A stretch of DNA of 64,000 nt from CAYQTE01 sp964420285 (GCA_964420285.1 CAYQTE010000005.1:56251-120250); one strand, 5' to 3'; counted from the first letter of the stretch, positions 1 through 8,780 are shown. Made by a program: numbers and translations. The notes: generated by a model from the letters alone, not told the origin.

Positions 1-1819
1 GATAGTTCCCGCCGGCCGGGCTGGGCACGACGACATCCTCGGTTGGGTCGGTCACGCCGGAGACGGTGTTTTCGTCGAGATCGTCGCTCTCGACATCGTA
101 ACGAGCGCCGGGGATCTGGTTGACGAAACTACCATCGGCGAGAAAGCCGGTCTGCAGGCCGTTGGGTGCGGTGATCAGAATGTTGACAGGGCAATGAACG
201 GTGTAGGCGGCGGCCCCCTGCGCGCCGGAGATCTGTTGTGCGGGCGTGGCCTTGAGCGTGAGGGTTTGCAGGCCGCCGGTGGAGGTGATCTTGGCCATGC
301 TGTGCAGTTCTGCCGCGGGATAGACGGCGAAGAATCCGCCGTAGTTGATGCCGGTGGCCAGTGCCGACAGGGGCGCCTGCTGGCCGTAGTGTCCCGCGGC
401 ACCGGCGGTGATTCCGACAAGGCCGGCGGTGCCGGCATTGGCAAAATAGTCTCCCGCCGGATCAGCGACGATGTAATAGTCGCCGTCGGGGTCGTCGGGG
501 TAGAGCTGCTGCATGGCGGCCTCGATGGTCGGGTTCTGACCGACGCCCAGGAGCAGAATCACGTGGCCGCCGCCGGTCTTTGGATACGCCTTGACGCTCA
601 GGAGAGTGCTCAGGAGAACGGGGCGTCCGGCGGAGAGGTTGGAGTCGACATTGGTCCAGGTGTCGCTGCTGGTGACGGTGGATCGGACGGTGGCGCCGTA
701 GGCGGTGCTGAAGTCGGAGCTGAGCATCCAGTCGTGGGCGGCCCACATGTCGAAGTTGTTGTCGTCGTTCATGACGGATTCGATCTGGTGATTGGCGGTG
801 AAGCTGGCATCGTAGATGGCCTGCACGCCGGGATCGGTTCCAAGAACCTGAAGCGCCATGTCGAGTGAACTGGGGCCGCAGGCCGCGCCGCCGGCAACGC
901 CGCTGCTGCTGGCGCCGACGCCATCGTCGAACTGGTCGTGGTAGTTGATGTTCTGCGGAGATGCGGTGGCGGCGCCGGAGAAATCGTAGAGACACAGGAG
1001 GTCGGGAATGGCGCCAGAGAGGCACATCGTGCCGTTGGCCGCGTCGGATTGGAACTGGTTCAGGACGGCCTGATCGTAGCTGGTTGGGTCCGGGTAGGGC
1101 GCGATGAGCCCGATGAGTTGAGCAAGGCTCGGGGCGTCCGAATCGTCGGATGGCAGTCCCTCGGCCACGCAATTGTCGTCGATCTTGATCGTGAGGAAGT
1201 TGGGCTGGCCTGTTTGATCGGTTCCCCAATAGAACGCGTACGTCAGCAGCGCCGAGTCGCCGTACGTTGTCGAATTATCCGACATCGCGGATTCACCCTG
1301 AAGGGTAATCGTCTTTCCATCCAGTCCGCCGCCGGTGATGTCGTAGTCCATCGTGGCGGCGCTCGGCGATTCGGCGCCGCCGGAGGCATCGCTGAGAGCC
1401 TGGTCGAGTGTTGTGCCGGGACTTTCGGCCACGATCTGGATGGTGATGTCGAAGTTAGCGGCGGATTGGTAGTAGTTGTCGGCCGACCAATACTGGGTGG
1501 GAAGATGGAACGACACGACGCCGTAGCCGCTGGATTCGTAGTCGGCGGTGCCGACGATCTGGTAGGGGATCGACGATATGGTTGGATTCAGGTAATCGAG
1601 TTCTCGCACGTTGGCGGTGGCAGCCTCGCCATAGGCGGCGGGGCTGGTCGAGTAGTTGGCGGCCTGAAAAGGCAGATACAGGTAGGGATTCGACGAGCTG
1701 AGAAGCACTCGCGGTTCAAGCGGGTCCAGGCCGTAGCGCGGCGGGCGATGGGGGCGGCTCTTTGCGCTGCGGATTGCAGAAGAGGGACGCGCCACCGATT
1801 TGCTGGATTTGAGGTTCAT
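1..1819 (-). CDS. Exported planctomycete protein with C39-like peptidase domain (partial, runs off the window)
   Basis: An open frame of 606 codons runs from ATG 1819 to the window edge with no stop, so the C-terminus is missing. The N-terminus is basic and is followed at residues 34-42 by LEPRVLLSS, the planctomycete extracellular motif found in very large exported proteins. Residues 311-455 look like a C39-like papain-fold peptidase core: ACGPSS with candidate nucleophile Cys314, GGGHVILLLG with His419, and IVADPAGDY with Asp453, in the usual Cys-His-Asp order. The flanking parts are low-complexity Ser/Thr/Asp-rich and probably form beta-sandwich domains. Long competing frames on both strands are shadows. 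It is divergent from gcvT, with 238 bp between. Peptidase activity is inferred from motif order only; a non-catalytic or bacteriocin-leader-like role is possible. Confidence 0.8.
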   Translation of the reverse strand, partial: MNLKSSKSVARPSSAIRSAKSRPHRPPRYGLDPLEPRVLLSSSNPYLYLPFQAANYSTSPAAYGEAATANVRELDYLNPTISSIPYQIVGTADYESSGYGVVSFHLPTQYWSADNYYQSAANFDITIQIVAESPGTTLDQALSDASGGAESPSAATMDYDITGGGLDGKTITLQGESAMSDNSTTYGDSALLTYAFYWGTDQTGQPNFLTIKIDDNCVAEGLPSDDSDAPSLAQLIGLIAPYPDPTSYDQAVLNQFQSDAANGTMCLSGAIPDLLCLYDFSGAATASPQNINYHDQFDDGVGASSSGVAGGAACGPSSLDMALQVLGTDPGVQAIYDASFTANHQIESVMNDDNNFDMWAAHDWMLSSDFSTAYGATVRSTVTSSDTWTNVDSNLSAGRPVLLSTLLSVKAYPKTGGGHVILLLGVGQNPTIEAAMQQLYPDDPDGDYYIVADPAGDYFANAGTAGLVGITAGAAGHYGQQAPLSALATGINYGGFFAVYPAAELHSMAKITSTGGLQTLTLKATPAQQISGAQGAAAYTVHCPVNILITAPNGLQTGFLADGSFVNQIPGARYDVESDDLDENTVSGVTDPTEDVVVPSPAGGNY

Positions 1820-2006
1820 GTTTCACCTGCCTCCGGGGTTTGAACGCCGACTCGACATCGCTGCCGGGGCGTCCGCCGGGTCGAGGTAAGTCCGTCACCG
1901 GCCGGACCTGTCCGCGCCAGCCGGTGAATCGAGTGTGCGGACCGCGAGCAGCGATTTGAGATGCTCGATTCAGTATGCCGGATCGCGGGGGAAATGCAAT
2001 ATCGCG

Positions 2007-2025
2007 GACCCCTGTCGAAGGGGTC
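2007..2025. repeat. Short stem-loop upstream of gcvT
   Basis: GACCCC and GGGGTC flank a 7-nt loop about 30 bp before the gcvT start. It could be a leader hairpin. I looked for a glycine riboswitch here and did not see its conserved core. The rest of 1820-2057 shows no gene. Confidence 0.35.
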
Positions 2026-2057
2026 GATCAAAGGCAATCCGCGCCGGGGCGTTGACG

Positions 2058-3194
2058 ATGGCGCGGGTGACGGATAGGTTGCGGCCGCTTATGCTCAAAG
2101 AGACACCGCTTCATGCGTTTCATGTGGCCGCCGGGGCGCGGATGGTTGATTTCGCCGGGTGGGAGATGCCGATCGTCTATCGGTCGATCATCGACGAACA
2201 CCTCCAGACGCGCAAGAGCGGGTCGTGGTTTGATGTGTCGCACATGGGACGGCTGGAATTCACAGGGCCGGGGGCGACGTCGTTTTTGGACCGACTTGTC
2301 ACGCGAAATATTCAAACGCAGGCGGTCGGCCAGTGCCGATACAGTCTGGTATGCGACGAATCGGGCGGCGTGCTCGACGACATCATCGTCAGCCGGGACA
2401 CCGATCGCTGGATCGTGGTCTGCAATGCGTCCAACCGGGAGAAGCTGTTGGGGCATTTTGCGCGGGTCCGGGCGTCGGGCGGTTTCGATGCGGCCATCGA
2501 CGACCGAACCGAATCGACGGCGATGGTGGCGATCCAGGGTCCGGCCGTTATTGCGAAATTATCTCCGCTTCTGGGCGTTGATATAGGTGCGATGAAGCGA
2601 TATTCGTTTGTGAAACACCGCATGTTCCTGATCGAGTTCACGATCTTTCGCAGCGGATACACCGGCGAGGACGGGATCGAGGTGGTTCTGCCGGCCGGCG
2701 CGGCAACGCTGGCCATGACGATGCTGGCCGGGAAGGCGGACGATGCGGATTCGACGATCCGGCCGGCCGGGCTGGGGGCGCGAGACACATTGCGGCTGGA
2801 GGCGGGGATGCCGCTGTATGGGCATGAGCTGAGCGAGGCCCTTGATCCGCTGTCGGCAGGGCTGGAATGGGCGGTGGATTTGAACAAGGATTTCATCGGT
2901 TGTGCGGCGCTGCGGACGATCGCCCAGACCGGATCAGCGCGGAAACTGGTGGGATTGGAAGTGGAAGGCAAGCGAATTGCCAGGCAGGGAACGATTGTGA
3001 AGCACGGGGCGGAGGCGGTTGGCGTGGTCACCAGCGGGACGCTGGGGCCGACCGTCGGTAAGAGCATCGCGATGGCGTATGTCGATCGCGAATGGACCAA
3101 ACCAGACTCCCAACTATCCGTCGATCTGAAAGGGACTGGCAATCCCGCCCGCGTGGCGCCGCTCCCGTTTTATCGACGCCAATCAAGGCTCTAA
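2058..3194 (+). CDS. gcvT: Aminomethyltransferase, glycine cleavage T-protein
   Basis: T-protein transfers the methylene group from the aminomethyl-lipoyl arm of H-protein to tetrahydrofolate and releases ammonia. The start of the domain, KETPLHAFHVAAGARMVDFAGWEMPI, is classic for the family. DDIIVS holds the folate-contacting Asp region, and GYTGEDGIEV and GLGARDTLRLEAGMPLYGHE are family hallmarks. The C-terminal barrel ends about at the stop. The frame is open further upstream (to 1935), but family length and the domain start favour ATG 2058 or ATG 2091; neither has a strong Shine-Dalgarno. It is the first gene of the operon, with gcvH following after 3 nt. Confidence 0.95.
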   Translation: MARVTDRLRPLMLKETPLHAFHVAAGARMVDFAGWEMPIVYRSIIDEHLQTRKSGSWFDVSHMGRLEFTGPGATSFLDRLVTRNIQTQAVGQCRYSLVCDESGGVLDDIIVSRDTDRWIVVCNASNREKLLGHFARVRASGGFDAAIDDRTESTAMVAIQGPAVIAKLSPLLGVDIGAMKRYSFVKHRMFLIEFTIFRSGYTGEDGIEVVLPAGAATLAMTMLAGKADDADSTIRPAGLGARDTLRLEAGMPLYGHELSEALDPLSAGLEWAVDLNKDFIGCAALRTIAQTGSARKLVGLEVEGKRIARQGTIVKHGAEAVGVVTSGTLGPTVGKSIAMAYVDREWTKPDSQLSVDLKGTGNPARVAPLPFYRRQSRL

Positions 3195-3197
3195 TCT

Positions 3198-3578
3198 ATG
3201 GAACTACCCACCGATCGCCGGTATCTGATCACTCACGAATGGCACAAGTCCGAGGGCGATACGATCGTCATCGGCATCACGCAGTTTGCGGCGGATGAAT
3301 TGACGGATATCACGTTCGTCGATCTGCCCAAGATCGGCACAATCCTCAAGGCGGGCGGGCGGTTCGGCGAAATCGAATCGGTCAAGGCGACCAGCGATCT
3401 CTACAGCGGTGTGGCGGGGACGGTGACGGCCGTCAATGACAAACTGGCGACCGAGCCGGGCCTGGTCAATCGCGATCCGTTTGGCCAGGGGTGGATGATC
3501 AAGCTCAAAGCGGTTAATGTGGCCGAGTTGAACTCGCTGCTGTCGGCGGGCGATTACAGCAAGAAGACCGGGCATTAA
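3198..3578 (+). CDS. gcvH: Glycine cleavage system H-protein
   Basis: This is the lipoyl carrier that shuttles the aminomethyl group between P-, T- and L-proteins. At 126 aa it has the normal family length. The hallmark ESVKATSD carries the lipoylated Lys63, and YLITHEWH near the N-terminus and the GDPFGQGW-like segment near residue 95 fit the family. It lies 3 nt after gcvT and 14 nt before gcvPA, so it is surely co-transcribed. No lipoyl synthase/transferase or dihydrolipoamide dehydrogenase (L-protein) lies in the window. Confidence 0.96.
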   Translation: MELPTDRRYLITHEWHKSEGDTIVIGITQFAADELTDITFVDLPKIGTILKAGGRFGEIESVKATSDLYSGVAGTVTAVNDKLATEPGLVNRDPFGQGWMIKLKAVNVAELNSLLSAGDYSKKTGH

Positions 3579-3592
3579 ACTCTGCCAGGACA

Positions 3593-4927
3593 ATGGATTA
3601 CGTTCAAATTACGCCTCGCGATCGGGAGCAAATGCTGGCGGCCGTCGGGGCGGGCGGCATCGAGGATCTGCTGCGGCAGGTTCCGGCGAATATCCGCCTG
3701 AAGGGCTCGCTATCGATCCCGGCGGCGATGGATGAGCTGTCGCTGCGGCGGCATCTGACCGATCTGGCCGGGCAGAACCATCCGGTCGATCAGAAGGTCT
3801 GCTTTCTGGGGGCCGGGGCGTACGATCATTTCATACCGGCCGTGGTCGATTTCCTGGCGATGAAGGGTGAATTCCTGACGGCCTACACGCCGTATCAGGC
3901 GGAGGCGTCGCAGGGATCGCTGCAGGCGTTTTTCGAGTTTCAGACGATGGTGTGCCAGATCAGCGGCATGGATGTGGCCAACGCATCGCTTTATGAAGGG
4001 GCCACCGCGATGGCCGAGGCGGCGCTGCTGGCGTTGCATTCAACGGGCAAGCGGCAGGTTCTGGTGAGCGGCGGCGTGCATCCGCATTATCGGCGGGTGC
4101 TCAAGACATACCTGTCCGATCTGCCGGTGACGTACCGCGAGATCCCCCTGGCCGACGGTGTGACCGATCTGGCGGCCCTGGAAAAGACGATCACGCCGGA
4201 CACGGCGGCGGTGATCGTACAATCGCCCAATTTCCTCGGGCATATCGAGGTTGTAGCGGCGGCGGCGAAACTGGCGCACAGCGCTGGGGCCCTGTGCGTG
4301 CAGGCGTATAACCCGCTGAGCGTGGGATTGCTGAAACGGCCGGGCGATCTGGATGTGGACGTGGCGGTGGCCGATGGGCAGCCGCTGGGGATTCCGCTGC
4401 AATTCGGCGGGCCGTATCTGGGGTTGTTCTCGGCTCGGAATTCGTTCATGCGGAAGATGCCGGGTCGGCTGGTGGGGCAGACGGTGGATCAGGAGGGCCG
4501 GCGGGCGTTCTGCCTGACGTTACAGACCCGCGAGCAACACATCCGCCGTGAGAAGGCGACGAGCAATGTCTGCACCAATCAGGGGTTGCTGGCGCTGCGG
4601 GCCAGTGTCTATATGGCGACGATGGGGCCGGCCGGTTTGCGGCAGGCGGCGACGCTGTGCCACGACAAGGCCGCGTATCTGGCCGATCGGCTGGCCGCGG
4701 CGGGAGTGCAGCGGCGATATCCGAACCGGGCGTTCTTCAATGAGATACTGGTGCGACTGGCCCGGCCGGTGTCGCAGATCGTGCAGCGGGCCAGTGCGGC
4801 GGGGATTCTGGCGGGGTACGAAATCGGGCGGGAATACCAGGAATTGTCCGACTGCCTGCTGGTGGCGGTGACGGAAAAGCGTACGCGTGGGGAGATGGAC
4901 CGACTGGTGGAGGTCTTGGCATCGTGA
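3593..4927 (+). CDS. gcvPA: Glycine dehydrogenase (decarboxylating) subunit 1, split P-protein
   Basis: N-terminal half of the PLP-dependent glycine decarboxylase in the two-subunit arrangement. The 444-aa product starts with a region recognisable as the family start (PRDREQMLAAVG) and carries FLGAGAYDHFIPA, AYTPYQAEASQGSLQ and SNVCTNQGL, all typical of GcvPA. The PLP lysine is in the partner subunit. The start ATG 3593 is preceded by CCAGGAC. Its TGA overlaps the GTG of gcvPB (GTGA), which indicates translational coupling of an obligate heteromer. Confidence 0.95.
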   Translation: MDYVQITPRDREQMLAAVGAGGIEDLLRQVPANIRLKGSLSIPAAMDELSLRRHLTDLAGQNHPVDQKVCFLGAGAYDHFIPAVVDFLAMKGEFLTAYTPYQAEASQGSLQAFFEFQTMVCQISGMDVANASLYEGATAMAEAALLALHSTGKRQVLVSGGVHPHYRRVLKTYLSDLPVTYREIPLADGVTDLAALEKTITPDTAAVIVQSPNFLGHIEVVAAAAKLAHSAGALCVQAYNPLSVGLLKRPGDLDVDVAVADGQPLGIPLQFGGPYLGLFSARNSFMRKMPGRLVGQTVDQEGRRAFCLTLQTREQHIRREKATSNVCTNQGLLALRASVYMATMGPAGLRQAATLCHDKAAYLADRLAAAGVQRRYPNRAFFNEILVRLARPVSQIVQRASAAGILAGYEIGREYQELSDCLLVAVTEKRTRGEMDRLVEVLAS

Positions 4928-6405
4928 GCGCGACGACGGGCGAAAAGCTGCTGTTCGAGATCTCGACGCCCGGCGCGCGGGGCGTGGATTTGCCGCAATC
5001 AGATGTGCCATCGTCGCCACTGGAGGCGGAATTGGTCGCTGGTGCCCCGCCGGCGCTGCCGGAGATCGGGCAGCTTGAGGTGGTGCGGCATTATACGCAT
5101 CTGTCGCATCGGACGTTCTCGGTGGATGCCAATCCTTATCCGCTGGGTTCGTGTACGATGAAGTACAATCCCAAGGTGAACGAATGGGCGGCGGGTTTGG
5201 CGGGGTTCGCCAATCTCCATCCCTTGCAGGATGAAGCCGATTGCCAGGGCGCCTTGGCGCTGATGTATCACCTGCGGGTCATGCTGCAGGAGATCGCCGG
5301 CCTGGATGAAGTCTCGCTCCAGCCGTGCGCGGGGGCGCATGGCGAGTGGTCGGCCCTGAAAGTGATCGGGGCGTATTACCGCGACCACGGCCAGAACCAG
5401 CGCACGACGGTGCTGGCCCCGGATACCGCCCACGGCACCAACCCCGCCAGTTGCGCCATGTGCGGGGCCAATGTCGTCACCATCAAATCCCGGCCGGATG
5501 GGCTCACCGATCTGCTCGATCTGCGCGCCCATCTGGACGATCGCGTGGCGGCGCTGATGGTGACCAATCCCAACACGGTGGGGAAATTCGACGGCCACGT
5601 GGTGGACATGGCCGGGTTGGTTCACGACGCCGGGGCGATGCTCTATCTCGACGGCGCGAACATGAACGCGATATTGGGGATCACCCGGCCGGGCGATTTT
5701 GGCGTGGATGTGATGCATTACAACACGCACAAGACGTTCAGCACGCCGCACGGGTGTGGCGGGCCCGGCGCCGGGCCGATCGCGGTGCGGAAGGAACTGG
5801 CGGCGTATCTGCCGGTGCCGCAGGTGATCCGCAGGGGCGAGGGCTACGCGTGGGATCTGGATCGGCCCAAATCCATCGGCAAAGTCCGCAGTTTCTGGGG
5901 CCAGTTCAACGTGCTGGTGCGGGCGTACACGTACATTCGCGCCTGCGGGCCCGATGGGCTGCGCAACGTCAGCGAAACAGCCATCCTCTGCGCCAACTAT
6001 CTGGCCCAGCGCGTGAAGGATGCCTATCCGCTTCCGTACGGCCCGCCGGCGGGTGAAGCGATGGTGAACAATCCGTGCGCCCACGAGTTTATCGCGGTTC
6101 CGCGGGCGATTATTGATCGCGGGGTGACGATCATGGACATCGCCAAGAGCCTGATCGACCGGGGCATTCATCCGCCGACGGTGCATTGGCCGGTGCATGA
6201 TTGCCTCATGATCGAGCCGACGGAGACCGAGGACAAGAGGTCGCTGGACGCGCTGGCCGGGGCGCTTTTAGAGATAAGCCAGCAGAGCGAGAAGGATATT
6301 TCGCTGCTGAAGTCGGCGCCGGTGAGCCAGCCGGTGGGGAGGCTGGACGAGGTGGGCGCGGCCCGCAAGCCGGTGCTAACATGGCTGGCCGGCGCGCCGG
6401 AGTGA
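4924..6405 (+). CDS. gcvPB: Glycine dehydrogenase (decarboxylating) subunit 2, split P-protein
   Basis: C-terminal half of split P-protein, 493 aa, with the PLP-binding lysine Lys270 in NTHKTFSTPHG followed by the Gly-rich GCGGPGAGP loop. Other signatures are NPYPLGSCTMKYNPK near residue 70 and APDTAHGTNPASC near residue 165. With gcvPA it decarboxylates glycine and loads the H-protein lipoyl arm. It starts with GTG inside the gcvPA stop region. It is the last gene of the operon; a MITE-like repeat begins 63 bp downstream. Confidence 0.95.
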   Translation: MSATTGEKLLFEISTPGARGVDLPQSDVPSSPLEAELVAGAPPALPEIGQLEVVRHYTHLSHRTFSVDANPYPLGSCTMKYNPKVNEWAAGLAGFANLHPLQDEADCQGALALMYHLRVMLQEIAGLDEVSLQPCAGAHGEWSALKVIGAYYRDHGQNQRTTVLAPDTAHGTNPASCAMCGANVVTIKSRPDGLTDLLDLRAHLDDRVAALMVTNPNTVGKFDGHVVDMAGLVHDAGAMLYLDGANMNAILGITRPGDFGVDVMHYNTHKTFSTPHGCGGPGAGPIAVRKELAAYLPVPQVIRRGEGYAWDLDRPKSIGKVRSFWGQFNVLVRAYTYIRACGPDGLRNVSETAILCANYLAQRVKDAYPLPYGPPAGEAMVNNPCAHEFIAVPRAIIDRGVTIMDIAKSLIDRGIHPPTVHWPVHDCLMIEPTETEDKRSLDALAGALLEISQQSEKDISLLKSAPVSQPVGRLDEVGAARKPVLTWLAGAPE

Positions 6406-6468
6406 CACGGCCGGTTGGGATTTCCCGATTCCCATCAATTTGATGATCGCCCGGCGAGCCGCGCCGGG

Positions 6469-6578
6469 AGTGCCCGATTTTCCGGGCAAGTGTAAATCCA
6501 TGCGGGACTACCTCCTATTCCCCTCCCCCTACGTACAAGGGAGGGAGGAAGAGGCGGTCGGTGCGGAAACTCGGGCAC
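6469..6578 (+). mobile_element. MITE-like repeat, copy 1 (internally deleted)
   Basis: It keeps both ends of the family, AGTGCCCGATTTTCCGGGC at the left and CGGAAACTCGGGCAC at the right. Only one C-rich/G-rich hairpin arm around a GTAC core remains, giving 110 bp against about 212-214 bp for the other copies. This is what recombination between the two internal palindromes would give. The left arm (TGTAAATCCATGCG) is closest to copy 3. Confidence 0.75.
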
Positions 6579-7142
6579 GCGCGCGGCGGGGCGTTTTTCG
6601 GCAACAAGTTGTTATTTTCGGCCCGTTTTGGGTGGCATCCGGGGCGGACCTACCAAAATGGCAGGTATCCCGTCATGACGGTAGGGGCCTGTGCGTAAGA
6701 TGTTATTTTGTAAGAGTTTAACCGATGCACCCAGGGGGGCCAACCAACCATCTTAGCCGGTTCCCGGAACAGCCGTCGGCGGCGCGGGCGGTCCGCCGGA
6801 GATTCTGTAAAGTCTTTAATTGCAACAGGTTATAAAAAGCGAAATTTTAGAAAATGGTTTTGGCCCGGTCTTTGCTCTCTTCCTATTCCGTCAGCATCTC
6901 CTCAAATGCTCGAGGCAAAGTGCTTCTTGCGTCCGGGAAAGACCTTGGCGCGTCGCACAACGCCTTGAACGGGATGCTGCCAACGAATGTAGTGGTGGAT
7001 ATGATAACTCCGCCACGATGAGATCATTTGGGTTCGATTGGTTCGAATCCCTCATCCATCGTTGTTTGTTATGTAGTCCTCGGGCAAATCGGTCTACTAC
7101 ACAAAAAGGGTAGCCATTGGGTCCAGGAAAGGAACGGGAGTT
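6579..7142 (+). promoter_or_regulatory. Leader and promoter region of the PEP-CTERM array
   Basis: No gene is supported in these 564 bp. Segments at about 6650-6715 and 6805-6870 are recognisably similar to the region upstream of the second array gene, including imperfect palindromes around CCCGTCATGACGG, a CTGTAA...CTTTAAT...GCAACA block and a GGTCTTTGC block. The region therefore belongs to the unit duplicated with the genes. The ribosome-binding site is in AACGGGAGTT before ATG 7143. Confidence 0.55.
7030..7050 (+). promoter_or_regulatory. Conserved inverted repeat in the leader of PEP-CTERM gene 1
   Basis: GGGTTCGA-TTGGT-TCGAATCC lies 92 nt before the ATG. The same element lies 94 nt before gene 2. 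The only arm difference (T for C) keeps pairing as G-T. It could be an operator or an RNA hairpin. I considered a tRNA T-arm and rejected it. Confidence 0.5.
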
Positions 7143-8120
7143 ATGAAAGGCAGAATCAACAAGTCAACCGTGGTCGCCCTCAGTGCGGCCGTTGCGGCCG
7201 TCGGCGTGGCGTCCCATGCCCAGGCACAATCGGCTCCGGACGGAACCGTCACCTACATCATGTCGATCAACGACGACGGCTTCGGCAACGTGACGCCGGG
7301 CAGCTTCGCCATCTACGCCATCGACGGCTCGGTCAACGGCTACACCGTCACGCCCAACATCCTGGCCGCCACCGGCGCCGTGGACGGCGGCATCGATAAT
7401 TACGACCTCAACGTGACCGGCGGCGTCGTCCCCGGAACATTGAACGACGTTCTTGTCAACGGCTCCGCATCCGCCTCAAATCCCGTCGCGAGTTCGGTCT
7501 CGTCGAGCAACTACTACGAGTTGTGGAATCCCACACGCCATTCCAATACGTCATTCGTCGAGGCCGGGTTCACCTATGGCACTTTGAACAATGATGACAG
7601 CAGTACGATCGTCGGGGCTGGCCAGGACACGGTGGGCACGCCGCCCTCGTTGGCCCATGTGAACGCCAAGACCAACGCGACGCTGATCATCTTTGGCCTG
7701 GGCCAGAGCGCCGGCGATATGCAGACCTTTGCCCAATCAACGTCAGGCAACAATCCGGGCATCCCGACCGGAACAGCGGTCGCCACCGGCTTTGCTGCGG
7801 CGAGCTACCCGTACGCCGGACCGGGAACCGTGCGGTTCGGTCCCAATCTGTTCCTCACCGGCTTGCTCGTCGCGGATGGACAGTACAGCGGATCGGTACC
7901 GACGATTAACCTTACCAACTCGACGACCGGCCTGCTGCAAGCCTACGACGAACCGTTCGATACCATGGCCAGAGGCTACGACGGTGCCGGCGCCAGCACG
8001 CAGTTGGCTTTGATCACCCAGACCCTGGGCGTTCCCGAGCCGGCCAGCGTTGGACTGTTCGGCCTTGGCGCCATGGGATTGCTTGGCCGGCGTCGCCGCC
8101 GCGATGCAGCCAAGAAGTAA
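7143..8120 (+). CDS. PEP-CTERM sorting domain protein, array member 1
   Basis: 325-aa exported protein. A signal peptide (about residues 1-29, basic start then Ala/Val-rich core, cleavage near AQA/QSA) precedes a beta-rich Gly/Asn/Thr domain beginning DGTVTYIMSINDDGFG. The end has the PEP-CTERM layout: VPEPAS, a short hydrophobic helix (VGLFGLGAMGLLG) and RRRRR. This tail is recognised by exosortase-type systems; no exosortase is in the window. The body is shared with the next three genes and contains FAIYAIDG, VDGGIDNYDL, TLIIFGLGQSAGDM and GYDGAGAS. The function of this body is not known to me. Confidence 0.9.
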   Translation: MKGRINKSTVVALSAAVAAVGVASHAQAQSAPDGTVTYIMSINDDGFGNVTPGSFAIYAIDGSVNGYTVTPNILAATGAVDGGIDNYDLNVTGGVVPGTLNDVLVNGSASASNPVASSVSSSNYYELWNPTRHSNTSFVEAGFTYGTLNNDDSSTIVGAGQDTVGTPPSLAHVNAKTNATLIIFGLGQSAGDMQTFAQSTSGNNPGIPTGTAVATGFAAASYPYAGPGTVRFGPNLFLTGLLVADGQYSGSVPTINLTNSTTGLLQAYDEPFDTMARGYDGAGASTQLALITQTLGVPEPASVGLFGLGAMGLLGRRRRRDAAKK

Positions 8121-8140
8121 GTCTAAGTCCGCCGACTGGA

Positions 8141-8229
8141 CCCAGGCCTGTATGTAAATCGCGACCGGAAGCTCCCATACTCCCGGGGGGCGAGATCCGG
8201 AAAGACCGATTTACATACAGGCTCCTGGG
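8141..8229 (+). terminator. Long 3' hairpin after PEP-CTERM gene 1
   Basis: CCTGTATGTAAATCG (8147-8161) is perfectly complementary to 8207-8221, with outer CCCAGG/CCTGGG pairing and a loop holding CTCCCGGGGGGCGAGA. It starts 21 nt after the stop codon. There is no U-tract, so it may stabilise or process the mRNA 3' end rather than terminate transcription intrinsically. A second copy follows gene 2 with two base changes that both keep G-U pairing. Confidence 0.65.
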
Positions 8230-8780
8230 GCGGTGGATTGGGAAGCGAAGGGGGGAGGGATGACGGGAGCGACAGCGTCGCCGCGGTCCGATAAGAACGC
8301 GGATCGGGCGGTTGGGGGGAAGCCCAGCGCCTACCATCTTGGTAGGTCTACCGCCATTGCGGTAGGCGCGTTCTGTAAGCCTTTATTCTGTAACAAATTG
8401 CGCGCGAGTTGCGCCCGTACCAACCGGCCAATCTGGTAGGTCGTCGGCGCAATCCACGCGGTTTAGCCATTTCTCCAGACCGCAATCAAGTCCTTTTATT
8501 TCAAATACTTACGGCTCTCCAGATTTTGACAAAAAACCTGGCGCAGACTTTGCATTACTCCATACCGACGACATCTCTGTGATCGAGGTTGTGTGCTGGC
8601 CACGGCGGGATGTTCGAGGCGTGTGTCCCAGGCGGAAGACGCGAGCCGTCAGGACAAGCGAATCTGGGTTCGATTGGTTCGAACCCCGCAATTCACGCTG
8701 CTTGTGCGGGACTTTTCGGCGGATTAGTCCTGCAAGACACGAGAACTCGCGGGAAATTGGGGTCGAAAGGTACGGGAGTT
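8230..8780 (+). promoter_or_regulatory. Intergenic leader of PEP-CTERM gene 2
   Basis: No gene is supported in these 551 bp. It holds palindromes around 8332-8344 (ACC/GGT) and 8348-8365 (CTACCGC-CATT-GCGGTAG), both counterparts of elements near 6651-6690. The conserved inverted repeat lies at 8666-8686. The ribosome-binding site is in TACGGGAGTT before ATG 8781. Confidence 0.5.
8666..8686 (+). promoter_or_regulatory. Conserved inverted repeat in the leader of PEP-CTERM gene 2
   Basis: Perfect GGGTTCGA-TTGGT-TCGAACCC, 94 nt before ATG 8781. It matches the element at 7030-7050 in sequence and in distance from the start. Confidence 0.5.

Noticed and set aside
462..1229. Arg/His-rich 255-codon minus-strand frame and long plus-strand frames at 194-868 and 938-1843
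   Set aside because: They overlap the continuous 606-codon frame from 1819 to the edge, which has a real domain and export motif; their composition is typical of shadow frames in GC-rich DNA.
1820..2057. Glycine riboswitch before the gcv operon
   Set aside because: A hairpin with GAAGGGG-like bases is present, but the tandem aptamer core and ACUCUCAGGC-type segment are not seen.
1935..2090. Longer N-terminus for gcvT from ATG 1935
   Set aside because: The added residues have no family similarity and family length fits a start at 2058 or 2091.
7028..7060. tRNA gene suggested by GGTTCGAATCC
   Set aside because: No acceptor, D or anticodon arm fits, and the T-stem does not pair; the sequence is part of a duplicated inverted repeat.
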